From NCBI RefSeq assembly GCF_002879855.1, contig NZ_PNYB01000012.1, forward strand, positions 124,001 through 188,000: a DNA stretch of 64,000 nucleotides. Reading direction: 5' to 3'. Both the position numbers and the translations under genes were made by a program. Shown in pieces: positions 8,965 through 17,193 of this stretch (its first letter is position 1; each line of letters begins with the position of its first letter). Source of the stretch: Trinickia soli. GTDB taxonomy: Bacteria > Pseudomonadota > Gammaproteobacteria > Burkholderiales > Burkholderiaceae. The notes beneath the pieces were generated by a model that saw only the letters and a program-made list of their open reading frames with translations, was not told the DNA's origin and searched no databases.

Positions 8965-9807
8965 ATGAAGCTACTTCGTTACGGCCCGAGCGGCCAGGAA
9001 AAGCCTGGACTGCTCGATGCGCAAGGCCGTATCAGAGACCTGTCCCAGCATGTGGCGGACCTCGGCGGCGATGCGTTGCTGCCCGAGAGCATCGCACGGC
9101 TGAAGGCGCTCGATCCGTCGACACTGCCCGAGGTCGAAGGCAGTCCACGTCTCGGTGCTTGCGTCGCGGGGACCGGCAAGTTCATCTGCATCGGACTCAA
9201 CTACTCCGATCACGCGGCGGAAACCGGCGCGACCGTGCCGCCCGAGCCGATCATTTTCATGAAAGCGACCAGCGCAATTGTCGGACCCAATGACGCCATC
9301 GAAATACCGCGCCGATCGGAGAAGACCGACTGGGAAGTCGAATTGGGCGTGGTGATCGGCAAGACTGCGAAATACGTCGGCGAACACGAGGCGATGGCGC
9401 ACGTGGCCGGGTATTGCGTGATCAACGACGTGTCGGAACGTGCATTCCAGGCCGAGCGCCAGGGCCAGTGGACCAAAGGGAAATCTGCCGATACTTTCGG
9501 GCCGACCGGTCCGTGGCTCGTCACGCCCGATGAGATCGCCGATCCGCAGGCCTTGCCCATGTGGCTGGAAGTCAATGGCCACCGCTATCAGAACGGCAGC
9601 ACCGCGACCATGGTGTACGGCGTGCGATACCTCGTGTCGTATCTGTCGCAATTCATGTCGCTTCAGCCAGGCGACATCATCTCCACCGGCACGCCGCCGG
9701 GTGTCGGGCTGGGACAGAAGCCGCCGGTGTATCTGAAACGCGGCGATGTCGTGACGCTGGGCATTCAAGGGCTCGGCTCGCAGCGTCAGGAAGTCGTGCA
9801 GGCTTGA
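8965..9807 (+). CDS. Fumarylacetoacetate-hydrolase-family protein
   Basis: 280-residue FAH-domain enzyme. The N-terminal KLLRYGPSGQEKPGLLD with GLNYSDHAAETG and the metal-binding DWEVELGVVIGK are typical of 2,4-diketo-3-deoxy-rhamnonate/fuconate hydrolases and ureidoglycolate-lyase-annotated relatives. DVSERAFQAERQGQWTKGKS and STGTPPGVG complete the active site. The start at ATG 8965 matches the family N-terminus; the open frame upstream runs through the end of the SDR gene and is not coding. Enzymes of this group cleave a C-C bond in a beta-diketo acid to give pyruvate plus a second acid. Product and substrate here are inferred only from the neighbouring SDR. Confidence 0.9.
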   Translation: MKLLRYGPSGQEKPGLLDAQGRIRDLSQHVADLGGDALLPESIARLKALDPSTLPEVEGSPRLGACVAGTGKFICIGLNYSDHAAETGATVPPEPIIFMKATSAIVGPNDAIEIPRRSEKTDWEVELGVVIGKTAKYVGEHEAMAHVAGYCVINDVSERAFQAERQGQWTKGKSADTFGPTGPWLVTPDEIADPQALPMWLEVNGHRYQNGSTATMVYGVRYLVSYLSQFMSLQPGDIISTGTPPGVGLGQKPPVYLKRGDVVTLGIQGLGSQRQEVVQA

Positions 9808-9889
9808 TCGTCGTCGTCGGCCGGCGCGGTCCCATGATGGGTGCGATGGGACCTGCGCTGTTCTCCCCGTGTTGAGGAGCTGGACATTC

Positions 9890-10912
9890 ATGAAGCGTCT
9901 TTATACCCCCGCGATAGTATTGACAATGTCGCTGGCATTCACCGCCTGCGTCGACGCGAATGCGCAATCCGCGCCTGAGCAGCCGAAGCTCCATCTCGCC
10001 GCGGCCGGCGTCGGTTTTCCCTATCTGCCGTTCTTGATCGCCAGCAGCCGGGGTTATTTCAAACAGCAGGGTCTCGATGTCGAAATCGGTGTCTACAGTG
10101 GCGGCGCCAAGGCATTGCAGGCGCTGCTGGGCGGCAGCGCCGACATCGTCGCGGGCGCGTACTCGAATACGATCACGATGGCCGCTAAGGGGCAGCAGCT
10201 CGTGTCGTTCGTCACCCAGGCGGTGTGCCCCGGTTTTGTTTTTGGCGTGACCAAGGCGAGTCACGACAAGATCAGGACCTATGCCGACCTGAAGGGCAAG
10301 CGGATCGGCGTGAGTTCGCCGGGTTCGAGTTTTCACATGGGCGTGAACTACCTGTTGAGCCGGGCCGGCCTCAAGCCCGAGGACGTGTCGATCATCGGTG
10401 TGGGGTCGTCTTCCGGCGCAATTGCCGCGGCGCGCAGCGGCCAGGTAGACGCGTTGATGACGAATGATCCCGTGGCAACGGTGTTGCAGGACAGCGGCGA
10501 TATGTTCCCGCTCGCGGAAATGCGTAACGAAAAGGAGACGCAAGCCACGTTGGGCGGCAACTATCCGGAGGCGAGCATTTACGCCACACGGGACTTCGTC
10601 GAGAAAAACCCGAAGACCGTTCAGGCGATTGCGAACGCGATGGTGGCGGCGGAAAAATGGATGGCGGCCGCCACGCCGCAGCAGGTTGCCGAGGCGGTGC
10701 CGCCTCAGTATGCGGTGGCTGACAAGGCCGTATTCGTGCAGGCTTATACCAACATGCACCAATGTTTGTCGCACGATGGCCTGATGGCCGCCGACGCGCC
10801 GAAGACGGTGCGTAGCGTGCTGGCCGCGTTCGACGCCGACGTGGCGAAGGCGAATATCGACCTGGCCACGACCTATGACAACAGCTACGTCCTGCGAGCC
10901 GATAAACACTGA
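9890..10912 (+). CDS. ABC transporter substrate-binding protein (SsuA/NMT1-like)
   Basis: 340-residue periplasmic binding protein for the importer at 6365-8006. The signal peptide runs KRLYTPAIVLTMSLAFTACV to DANAQSA; cleavage after Ala-Asn-Ala is likely, although the Cys in TAC could also be read as a lipobox. The mature part has the NMT1/SsuA pattern: GVGFPYLPFLIASSRGYFKQQGLDVEI, then GGSADIVAGAYS, then LKGKRIGVSSPGSSFHMGVN. GAGGAG at 9874-9879 selects the ATG at 9890. NMT1-like proteins bind sulfonates, nitrate, pyrimidines or aromatic acids, so the ligand cannot be named. Confidence 0.9.
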   Translation: MKRLYTPAIVLTMSLAFTACVDANAQSAPEQPKLHLAAAGVGFPYLPFLIASSRGYFKQQGLDVEIGVYSGGAKALQALLGGSADIVAGAYSNTITMAAKGQQLVSFVTQAVCPGFVFGVTKASHDKIRTYADLKGKRIGVSSPGSSFHMGVNYLLSRAGLKPEDVSIIGVGSSSGAIAAARSGQVDALMTNDPVATVLQDSGDMFPLAEMRNEKETQATLGGNYPEASIYATRDFVEKNPKTVQAIANAMVAAEKWMAAATPQQVAEAVPPQYAVADKAVFVQAYTNMHQCLSHDGLMAADAPKTVRSVLAAFDADVAKANIDLATTYDNSYVLRADKH

Positions 10913-10947
10913 GGCCGGCGCTCTCGCGCCTATTTATCAAGGTGATG

Positions 10948-11880
10948 ATGGTGAATTCAATGCAGCACTTCAATGTCCTGGCGAGCGGGCTTCAGTTTCC
11001 CGAAGGACCGGTTGCGTTATCGGACGGGTCGGTCGCGTTGGTCGAGATACAGCGGGAAACCATCAGCCGCGTGTCGCCCGACGGCGTGGTCAGTGTGCTG
11101 GCCAAGGTGGGCGGCGGCCCGAACGGGCTGGCCGTGGGACCCGACGGCGCGTACTACATCTGCAATAACGGCGGCTTTCTTTTCCAGACGATCGCAGGCT
11201 TCAACAGAACGCGCGCGGGCGTGCATCCCGATTACACCAGCGGACGGATCGAGCGCTTTGATCCCCGCACCGGCGAATTGCGAACGCTATACGATCGCTG
11301 CGGAGAATTCCCGCTCTGTGGTCCCAACGATCTGGTCTTCGATCACAGCGGCGGTTTCTACTTCACGGACTTCGGCAAGAACCGCTTACGCGAACGCGAT
11401 CATGCAGGGCTGTATTATGCGCGCGCCGATGGCTCGATGATCGTGCCGGTCGCTTATCCGCTGACCACGGCAAATGGTGTCGGTTTGTCGCCCGATGATT
11501 CCGTCGTGTACGTGTCGGAAACGGAGACCGGCCGTCTGTGGGCTTTCGATCTGGAAGAGCCGGGCCGCGCGAAAAAGCATCCGCATCCTTCGCCGCATGG
11601 CGGGCGTCTGGTGTGCGGCTTGCCGGGGTATCAGCGTTTTGACAGCATGGCGGTGGATGCGCATGGCAATATCTGCGTCGCCACGCTCGTGACGGGCTGC
11701 ATTACTGTGATCGCGCCGACCGGCGAAGTGCTGCGGCAGGTGATGCTGCCGGATCCGATGGTCACCAATATCTGTTTTGGCGGCGCCGATATGAAAACCG
11801 CGTTCATCACGCTGTCCGGGACCGGGCAGCTCGTTTCGATGGACTGGCCGGAACCCGGCCTGCCTTTGCACTATGCCTGA
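10948..11880 (+). CDS. SMP-30/gluconolactonase-family lactonase
   Basis: About 310-residue six-bladed propeller of the SMP-30/LRE family. Repeating blades are visible: SGLQFPEGPVAL with the metal-ligand Glu, GGGPNGLAVGPDGAYYICNN, GPNDLVFDHSGGFYFTD, TTANGVGLSPDDSVVYVSET and DSMAVDAHGNICVATL. The start is uncertain among GTG 10942, ATG 10945, ATG 10948, GTG 10951 and ATG 10960 because AAGGTGATG overlaps them. Family members open sugar or aldonate lactones using Ca or Zn. It is the last gene of the catabolic run and is consistent with a sugar-acid lactone early in the pathway. Confidence 0.88.
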   Translation: MVNSMQHFNVLASGLQFPEGPVALSDGSVALVEIQRETISRVSPDGVVSVLAKVGGGPNGLAVGPDGAYYICNNGGFLFQTIAGFNRTRAGVHPDYTSGRIERFDPRTGELRTLYDRCGEFPLCGPNDLVFDHSGGFYFTDFGKNRLRERDHAGLYYARADGSMIVPVAYPLTTANGVGLSPDDSVVYVSETETGRLWAFDLEEPGRAKKHPHPSPHGGRLVCGLPGYQRFDSMAVDAHGNICVATLVTGCITVIAPTGEVLRQVMLPDPMVTNICFGGADMKTAFITLSGTGQLVSMDWPEPGLPLHYA

Positions 11881-11907
11881 GAACGCGGGGAAAGGTCGCG
11901 TCGCCGG

Positions 11908-12021
11908 TCACACCTTCTTCACGAATTCCGATGTCAAACTCATAGCGCCAAAGCCGTCGATCTTGCATTCGATATCGTAGTCGCCGTCCACCTGCCGGAC
12001 ATCTTTCACCTTGGTGCCCAT
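11908..12021 (-). pseudogene. PhnA/YjdM C-terminal remnant
   Basis: A 37-codon minus-strand frame reads [20 protein letters not shown] and then [16 protein letters not shown] before TGA. This is the C-terminal third of PhnA (YjdM), whose usual end is GTKVK...VEGDH.IDCKIDGFG.M.LKSEFVKK. The zinc-ribbon N-terminus (CPxC motifs) is absent. Codons upstream of 12021 do not continue the similarity, and an in-frame stop appears nine codons further up. It is read as the remnant of a deleted gene; a very short expressed protein cannot be excluded. Confidence 0.7.
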
Positions 12022-12069
12022 CGTTAAGCGGTAATCTACGAGGTTTCATGCAACCATTCAGATCACGCC

Positions 12070-12642
12070 ATGACTGAGCCTCGCCTGACATTCCTTGACC
12101 AGAATGAATGGGAAACCTGGTTGACGCAAAACGGCGGTACCTCGACCGGAATATGGCTGCGCCTCGCCAAAAAAAAGGGCGCCGTGCAGGCAACCTTGAC
12201 TTACGAACAGGCGCTGGAAAGCGCCCTTTGTCATGGCTGGATCGACGGTCAAAAGCAGACTGAAAATGAAGCGTACTGGTTGCAACGCTTCACTCGACGC
12301 TCCGCAAAAAGCATCTGGTCCAAGCTCAATAAAGACCGGGTCGAAGCGCTGATCGCCGCAGGCAGAATGCTTCCTGCGGGCATGCGGGAAGTCGAGAGAG
12401 CCAAGGAAGATGGCCGCTGGGAGGCTGCGTATACGTCTCCCGGCAACTCAGTTGTGCCGGACGACCTGCAGGCGGCACTGGACGCCAACCCCAAGGCCCG
12501 CGCGTTCTTTGCGACGCTGAACGGCCGAAACCGCTATGCCATCCTGTTTCGGATACAGAATGCCAAAAAGCCCGCAACACGGGCGCGCAAGATCGAAGAG
12601 TTCATCGGCATGCTGAGCCGCGGCGAAACCATTCATCCCTAG
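12070..12642 (+). CDS. YdeI/OmpD-associated (OmdA) family protein
   Basis: 190-residue soluble protein of the YdeI/OmdA family, sometimes annotated as bacteriocin-protection. Family landmarks: an N-terminal WETWLTQNGGTSTGIWLRLAKK, the central ALCHGWIDGQ with YWLQRFTRRSAKSIWSKLN, and the C-terminal helical segment ending ARKIEEFIGMLSRGE. Length is normal. The biochemical role is not established. No operon partners: remnants lie on both sides. Confidence 0.85.
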   Translation: MTEPRLTFLDQNEWETWLTQNGGTSTGIWLRLAKKKGAVQATLTYEQALESALCHGWIDGQKQTENEAYWLQRFTRRSAKSIWSKLNKDRVEALIAAGRMLPAGMREVERAKEDGRWEAAYTSPGNSVVPDDLQAALDANPKARAFFATLNGRNRYAILFRIQNAKKPATRARKIEEFIGMLSRGETIHP

Positions 12643-12721
12643 ACTGGCGAGTTCGACAGCGGAGCATGCCCTTCGCACGAGCAACGACAGTCACGCGCTC
12701 ACTTATCAGGCGGACGACCGA

Positions 12722-13015
12722 ATGCGAGCAATCATAGCGGTGATGCTTTTTTCCTGTCTGCGACGCGTGACTCACGCTGCTGGCGTCAAATTCCTGACTG
12801 TTCCCGCCGACGATGCGGGCCCTGCATTGAGGGCCGTTGTCTGGACTCCGTGCGCCGATGTGGCGGAGGATTTGCCAGTCGACTCGACCGCGCGGCGCTC
12901 GAGTTTTTCAAAGCGAATCTTCGGTGAACACGTCGTCCACCGTTCGACTGCCGGTGCGCAAGGGCATTGCCAATGGCAATGGCACTGCTTCGGTTCGTTA
13001 CGAAAATCCGGCTGA
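12722..13015 (+). pseudogene. N-terminal remnant of an exported alpha/beta-hydrolase (likely decayed)
   Basis: The frame opens with a hydrophobic leader (RAIIAVMLFSCLRRVTHA) followed by AGVKFLTVPADDAGPALRAV and VWTPCA, which resembles the mature start of periplasmic dienelactone-hydrolase-like proteins of Burkholderiales. After about residue 50 the similarity stops and the sequence becomes low-complexity (CQWQWHCFGS). No nucleophile elbow or catalytic core follows in any frame. The 450-bp stretch 12643-13092 has no other recognisable gene. The assignment rests on about 30 residues. Confidence 0.4.
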
Positions 13016-13092
13016 GTGTAGGATCCTGGCCGAGTGATGACAGGTGTGAAAGACCTTTTTTTCGGGAAGAACTCCGGGAACATCGACCGCGG

Positions 13093-13950
13093 TTACCTGC
13101 CTGTGCTCAGTTCCTGCTGTCGCCGCACTCGTGCTTCTTCTTCAAGACGCGTCTCTTCAAGTTCCTGCAGCACGCCATCGAGGTCCACAGGTCGCGTGTC
13201 GACTTCGATGCGACCGGTCAGTTCGGCATCGACATGCAGCCGCCCGTCTTCGAATAGCGCCCAGATCTCCGGACCATAACGCGCAGAGAGAATTTGCGGC
13301 GCAAACCGGCCAAAGTACGCGGCCAGGTTGTCGACGTCGCGCATGAGCATCGAGGCGGCTTCGTTGTTGCCGGCGGCGTCGACGGCCTGTGGCAGATCGA
13401 TGATCACCGGCCCATCCGCTGCCAGCAGGATGTTGTACTCCGACAGATCGCCGTGAATGATCCCCGCGCACAGCATGCGGACAACCTGGTTCAGCAGCAG
13501 CGCGTGCAGTTCGAGCGCACGGGCTTCGGTCAGATCGACGTCGTTGAGCCTGGGTGCGACGTCGCCCGCCGCGTCGGTCACCAACTCCATCAGCAATACG
13601 CCGTCGGTACAAATATACGGTTGCGGCACGCGCACACCTGCGTTGGCGAGCCGGAACAGCGCGTCCACTTCAGCGTTCTGCCATGACGCTTCCTGCATCT
13701 GGCGGCCGTAGCGCGTTCCTTTTTCCATCGCCCGCGCTTGGCGGCTGTTCTTGACCTTGCGGCCATCGCGATACGACGCGGCCTGCCGAAAACTGCGCTG
13801 CTTCGCGTCCTTGTAGACCTTGGCGCAACGGGTCGATTCGCCGACGCGCACGACGTAGACGGTTGCCTCTTTGCCGCTCATCAGCTGGCCGATCACTTCG
13901 TCGATCAGTCCTTCTTCGAGAAGCGGTGCGAGGCGTTTGGGTATCTTCAT
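13093..13950 (-). CDS. RIO-type serine protein kinase
   Basis: 285-residue RIO-family atypical kinase. The start at 13950 (MKIPKRLAPLLEEGLIDEVI) matches the family; the frame upstream is unrelated. Seen: the ATP loop SGKEATVYVVR, the lysine in RCAKVYK, the catalytic IIHGDLSEYNILL and the metal-binding VIIDLPQAVD. A cluster of basic residues follows the ATP loop, and an acidic coiled tail (LEETRLEEEARVRRQQEL) ends the protein. Bacterial RIO proteins autophosphorylate, but their targets are poorly known. It stands alone, with no operon partner. Confidence 0.9.
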   Translation of the reverse strand: MKIPKRLAPLLEEGLIDEVIGQLMSGKEATVYVVRVGESTRCAKVYKDAKQRSFRQAASYRDGRKVKNSRQARAMEKGTRYGRQMQEASWQNAEVDALFRLANAGVRVPQPYICTDGVLLMELVTDAAGDVAPRLNDVDLTEARALELHALLLNQVVRMLCAGIIHGDLSEYNILLAADGPVIIDLPQAVDAAGNNEAASMLMRDVDNLAAYFGRFAPQILSARYGPEIWALFEDGRLHVDAELTGRIEVDTRPVDLDGVLQELEETRLEEEARVRRQQELSTGR

Positions 13951-14404
13951 ACGATCGTTGCCCGCCGCGGGTGGAAGATGTATGCCACGCGCGTGGAGGG
14001 GCAGCGACAAACGGAGGTATGGGCGAACGACAAACCGATGAATCGAGCTGACTGAGCGGGCCGCTGCAAACCAGCGGCATGGGAGAGGGATGAAGTCATG
14101 CCGGATTATACGGGCGGCGGAGGCGAGGCGACGCAAATCTCCCGGCGACTGCGTAGATGGATGCGGCCGCGGCGCCGGATCGCTCGCCCCCTGGCAGGCA
14201 TTCGCAACATAGCGGTGGCGACGGCGCTGCTACAAGGCGATGTGCGTTGGAAAAGAGCGCTGGACGACGTTGACGAGGCCGACCTGCGCAGCCACCATAA
14301 AGCGTGGTCGCCAATGCCTGAGTAGGTGGGCGACTCGTCGTGCGACTTGGTCCGCTCTGGAATGGGTGGTCAAGGGCGTCATCAGGTGATTTCAAGGAGG
14401 GACC
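13951..14404. other. Intergenic region without recognised gene
   Basis: About 450 bp upstream of the divergent RIO kinase and methyltransferase genes. It should hold both promoters. I found no convincing coding frame; a 75-codon plus-strand frame at 14098 is arginine-rich with no family resemblance. A GGAGG ribosome site for the methyltransferase lies at its right end. Confidence 0.4.
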
Positions 14405-15217
14405 ATGACTGAGCGAGATAAGGTGTTTGCGGGCTCGATCCCGAAGTCCTACGACACACTGATGGTCCCCCTGATCTTCGAGACCTATGCCGCCGACATG
14501 GCGGAGCTTGTCGCGGCATCCTCGCCCGACTCGGTGCTTGAAACGGCGGCCGGCAGCGGCGTGGTCACGCGGGCGCTTGCGCCAAAACTCCCAGCGGGCG
14601 CGCGCTATGTGGTGACTGACCTCAGCCAGCCCATGCTCGACTATGCCGCGACCAGACAAGGATCCGATAGCCGTATCGAATGGAGGCGGGCGGACGCCCT
14701 GGCGCTGCCGTTCGAAGACGCGTCATTCGAAGTCGTTTGCTGCCAGTTCGGTGCGATGTTTTTTCCCAACCGGGTCGTCGGCTACGCTGAGGCGCGTCGC
14801 ATGCTGAGACCGGGCGGGCGCTTTGTCTTCAGTGTCTGGGACCGTATCGAAGAGAACGCTTTTGCCGACCACGTCACTCATGCCGTCGCCACGTTGTTTC
14901 CGCACGACCCTCCGGGATTCCTCGCCCGCACGCCGCACGGCTATCACGATATCGCGCTGATCCGAGATGACTTGAGGCGCGCAGGGTTTGCAGACATCGA
15001 GATCGAAACGCGGGAGAAAGTGAGCTGTGCGCCCTCGGCACGCGACGCTGCCACTGCATATTGCCTGGGAACACCGCTGCGCAACGAAATCGAGGAGCGC
15101 GACGCTGCATTGCTTCAGCTCGCTGTGGACCGTGCTACGGAGGCGATTGCCAGTCACCATGGCGAAGGGGCAGTGACCGGCAAAATCCAGGCGCATGTGA
15201 TCGTCGCAGCCCGGTAG
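14405..15217 (+). CDS. Class I SAM-dependent methyltransferase
   Basis: 270-residue methyltransferase of the UbiE/Methyltransf_11 type. Motif I is VLETAAGSGVVTRAL, the motif II acidic position is in YVVTDLSQPMLD, then WRRADALALPFEDASFEVVCCQ and RMLRPGGRFVFSVWD. The ribosome site AAGGAGGGACC directly precedes the ATG. No substrate can be inferred; it is flanked by unrelated genes. Confidence 0.87.
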   Translation: MTERDKVFAGSIPKSYDTLMVPLIFETYAADMAELVAASSPDSVLETAAGSGVVTRALAPKLPAGARYVVTDLSQPMLDYAATRQGSDSRIEWRRADALALPFEDASFEVVCCQFGAMFFPNRVVGYAEARRMLRPGGRFVFSVWDRIEENAFADHVTHAVATLFPHDPPGFLARTPHGYHDIALIRDDLRRAGFADIEIETREKVSCAPSARDAATAYCLGTPLRNEIEERDAALLQLAVDRATEAIASHHGEGAVTGKIQAHVIVAAR

Positions 15218-15350
15218 TAGAGAAATACAGCCCCTGTACTCGATCTCTTGTTCCCGTGATTGAGCGACGCCGGCCATGATCACGAGCCGGCCTTCACATA
15301 TAGCGAAATTGCATGAGCTCTGCGTATCAAATAACGTACGTTTTCGCTAC

Positions 15351-15442
15351 AAAGTATGACATTTAATACTGAAGCGTAAAATTTCCCGCTGGGCGGTGTA
15401 TAATTCTTCATAAATCCGCCTGCAAAAAGTATGAAATGTCAT
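15351..15442 (+). promoter_or_regulatory. hipBA promoter with repeated operator-like sites
   Basis: An AT-rich patch, unlike its surroundings, precedes hipB. A perfect -10 box TATAAT lies at 15399-15404, with no clear -35. AAAGTATGA occurs twice as a direct repeat (15351-15359 and 15426-15434). ATGACATTT (15356-15364) is matched by its reverse complement AAATGTCAT at 15434-15442, the latter overlapping the hipB start codon. Paired sites flanking the promoter are what an autorepressing HipB would use. Binding is inferred. Confidence 0.6.
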
Positions 15443-15726
15443 TCGTAGACCAAGTCAGGGCGCTTCTTTCGCGCCGAGGGATGTCCGTCACCGACCTGAG
15501 TGCCTTGACCGGAATCGCCCGCCCCAATTTGTCCGCCACCTTGGCGGCCAGGCACGACGCCCGGAGCAACACGTTGGATGCGCTCGCAGCAGGTTTGGAC
15601 GCGCAATGGGTGCTCGTTCCCAAGGAGCACCTCGCAGCGGTCCGCCAGGTCCTGACTGGGAAAGGTACCGGGCCTGATCTGCAGGCGCCGAGCGCGGCGG
15701 AGATGTTTCTGAAGGGGCGCCAATGA
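15436..15726 (+). CDS. hipB: HipB-like HTH antitoxin
   Basis: 96-residue XRE-type DNA-binding protein. The HTH is visible in LLSRRGMSVTDLSALTGIARPNLSATLAAR, followed by DARSNTLDALAAGLDAQWVLVPKEHL and a flexible tail. It overlaps hipA by four bases (ATGA). HipB proteins bind and neutralise the HipA kinase and repress the operon. There is no good Shine-Dalgarno before the ATG, and the start codon sits in a putative operator. Confidence 0.85.
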   Translation: MSFVDQVRALLSRRGMSVTDLSALTGIARPNLSATLAARHDARSNTLDALAAGLDAQWVLVPKEHLAAVRQVLTGKGTGPDLQAPSAAEMFLKGRQ

Positions 15727-17024
15727 CCGACGCAATCCATCCTCGCTACCTGGAGGTGCGGCTTTACGGTGCGGTCTGTGGCTACCTTTGCGAACTTGCC
15801 GGAAACTGCCGCTTCGTGCCGTCCGAGTCGTTCAAGGCTGCCAATGGCGCGCCGACGCTCACTTTGTCGATGGCGATCCCGGGTACCCCCGCGATCGCGG
15901 CCGACATCTTTTCAAACCCTTTCCACCCCGCGCTCTACAACACGGGCGGCAAGCTTCCGCCATTCTTTGCGGGGCTCCTCCCAGAGAGCGATCTGCGCCA
16001 GCGGCTGGAAGCGACTCGTCACAATCCGGAAGATCGAGATGACTTCGGCGTACTGGCTGCCGCCGGTCAAGACCTGCCAGGCGCAGTTGTCGTTCAGCCG
16101 CCCGCCGACGCGCACAGCATTCCAGAGCATGCGCGAACGTTCGGTGTCACCGGCGGCGCCGGCAATCTGGAAATGAGCGTAACGGAGGGGGCCGCCGAAG
16201 GTGCTGCCTCCATCTCCGGGGTGCAGAACAAGCTCGCGCTTTCGACCGTGAACAAAGGCAAGCGGTACACGATGCCGGGACACGGGAAGCTTTCCGATGT
16301 CATCGCAAAGCTTCCTGCCAAAAACGACGACTCGCAGATCTTCAACGAGTACGTCGCCATGCAGCTTGCGAAAGCCGCCGGTGTCAACGTCGCGTCGTGC
16401 GAGCCAATGAATCTCTCGGTCATCGAAATCGACGGCCTTCAGGCCATTGCAGGCACGGCAACGTCGTTTCTCGCAGTCGAGCGCTACGATCGACAGGGCA
16501 ACGAGCGCATCCACGCAGAAGATGCTTGCCAGATGCTGGGACGCATGCCGGCTGCCAAGTATGGAAAAGAGGAGCAGTTCGGTCTGCTGCTGAATTTACT
16601 CGACGCCCTGAGCCCGCGCGGCGTGAGGGATGTCCGCGAATTCTTTATGCGGCAAGCAGTCAACACGCTTATCGGCAATAGCGATGCGCACCTCAAGAAT
16701 TTTTCCGTCCTTTACACGGACAAGGTTCACCCGCAGCTCACCCCGGCCTACGATATTGTTTGCGTCGCCGCGTTGCCGGGTTTCTCCGCATACGGGATGA
16801 ACGTCGCCGTCGACCGCATGCAGCGCGCTCAGACGCTCGATACCTACACAGAACTGGCCAAGGCCGCAGGCATTGCTCAGCGTATCGCGACCGCCGCGGT
16901 GAAAGCAGCGGTATCCGCCGCACAGGACACGTGGCCGAAGATGCTCGACGAGCTTCCGACGCCGAAAGGCATGAAGGAGGTGATCCTGGATCGCCTTAAA
17001 ACGTTGCCGTTGGCGTCACTCTGA
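15723..17024 (+). CDS. hipA: HipA-family serine/threonine kinase toxin
   Basis: 433-residue HipA-type kinase. Seen in order: an N-terminal subdomain with FFAGLLPESDLRQRL and DDFGVLAAAGQDLPGAVVV (about 80-124), the ATP/phosphosite loop SISGVQNKLALS (163-174), the catalytic LIGNSDAHLKNFSVLY (316-331) and the metal-binding TPAYDIV (340-346). All key residues are present, so it should be active. Well-studied HipA kinases phosphorylate aminoacyl-tRNA synthetases and induce dormancy; the target here is unknown. The intact kinase core argues for a live toxin-antitoxin unit. It is convergent with the helicase gene 170 bp away. Confidence 0.9.
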   Translation: MTDAIHPRYLEVRLYGAVCGYLCELAGNCRFVPSESFKAANGAPTLTLSMAIPGTPAIAADIFSNPFHPALYNTGGKLPPFFAGLLPESDLRQRLEATRHNPEDRDDFGVLAAAGQDLPGAVVVQPPADAHSIPEHARTFGVTGGAGNLEMSVTEGAAEGAASISGVQNKLALSTVNKGKRYTMPGHGKLSDVIAKLPAKNDDSQIFNEYVAMQLAKAAGVNVASCEPMNLSVIEIDGLQAIAGTATSFLAVERYDRQGNERIHAEDACQMLGRMPAAKYGKEEQFGLLLNLLDALSPRGVRDVREFFMRQAVNTLIGNSDAHLKNFSVLYTDKVHPQLTPAYDIVCVAALPGFSAYGMNVAVDRMQRAQTLDTYTELAKAAGIAQRIATAAVKAAVSAAQDTWPKMLDELPTPKGMKEVILDRLKTLPLASL

Positions 17025-17193
17025 TGGTCTTTTCGATTGAAAGTTAAAAGCAAGCGATGGGTTCGTTAGATAGCAGGATTTCCAAGTCGTCGAACGGCAG
17101 GTTGTTAACTGAACCGGCCGTTCGAGTGGCCACCCTGCGACTCAGGCGAGCGGCAGAATACGGCCGCACGCCGACCCAGGGAAATATGGGCAA

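Noticed and set aside
12837-13037. A 66-codon frame (ending RYENPAECRILAE) as a separate small gene
   Set aside because: No ribosome site, no recognised family, and it overlaps the decaying hydrolase frame.
14098-14325. A 75-codon plus-strand frame in front of the methyltransferase
   Set aside because: Arg-rich, no ribosome site and no similarity to known families; treated as non-coding.
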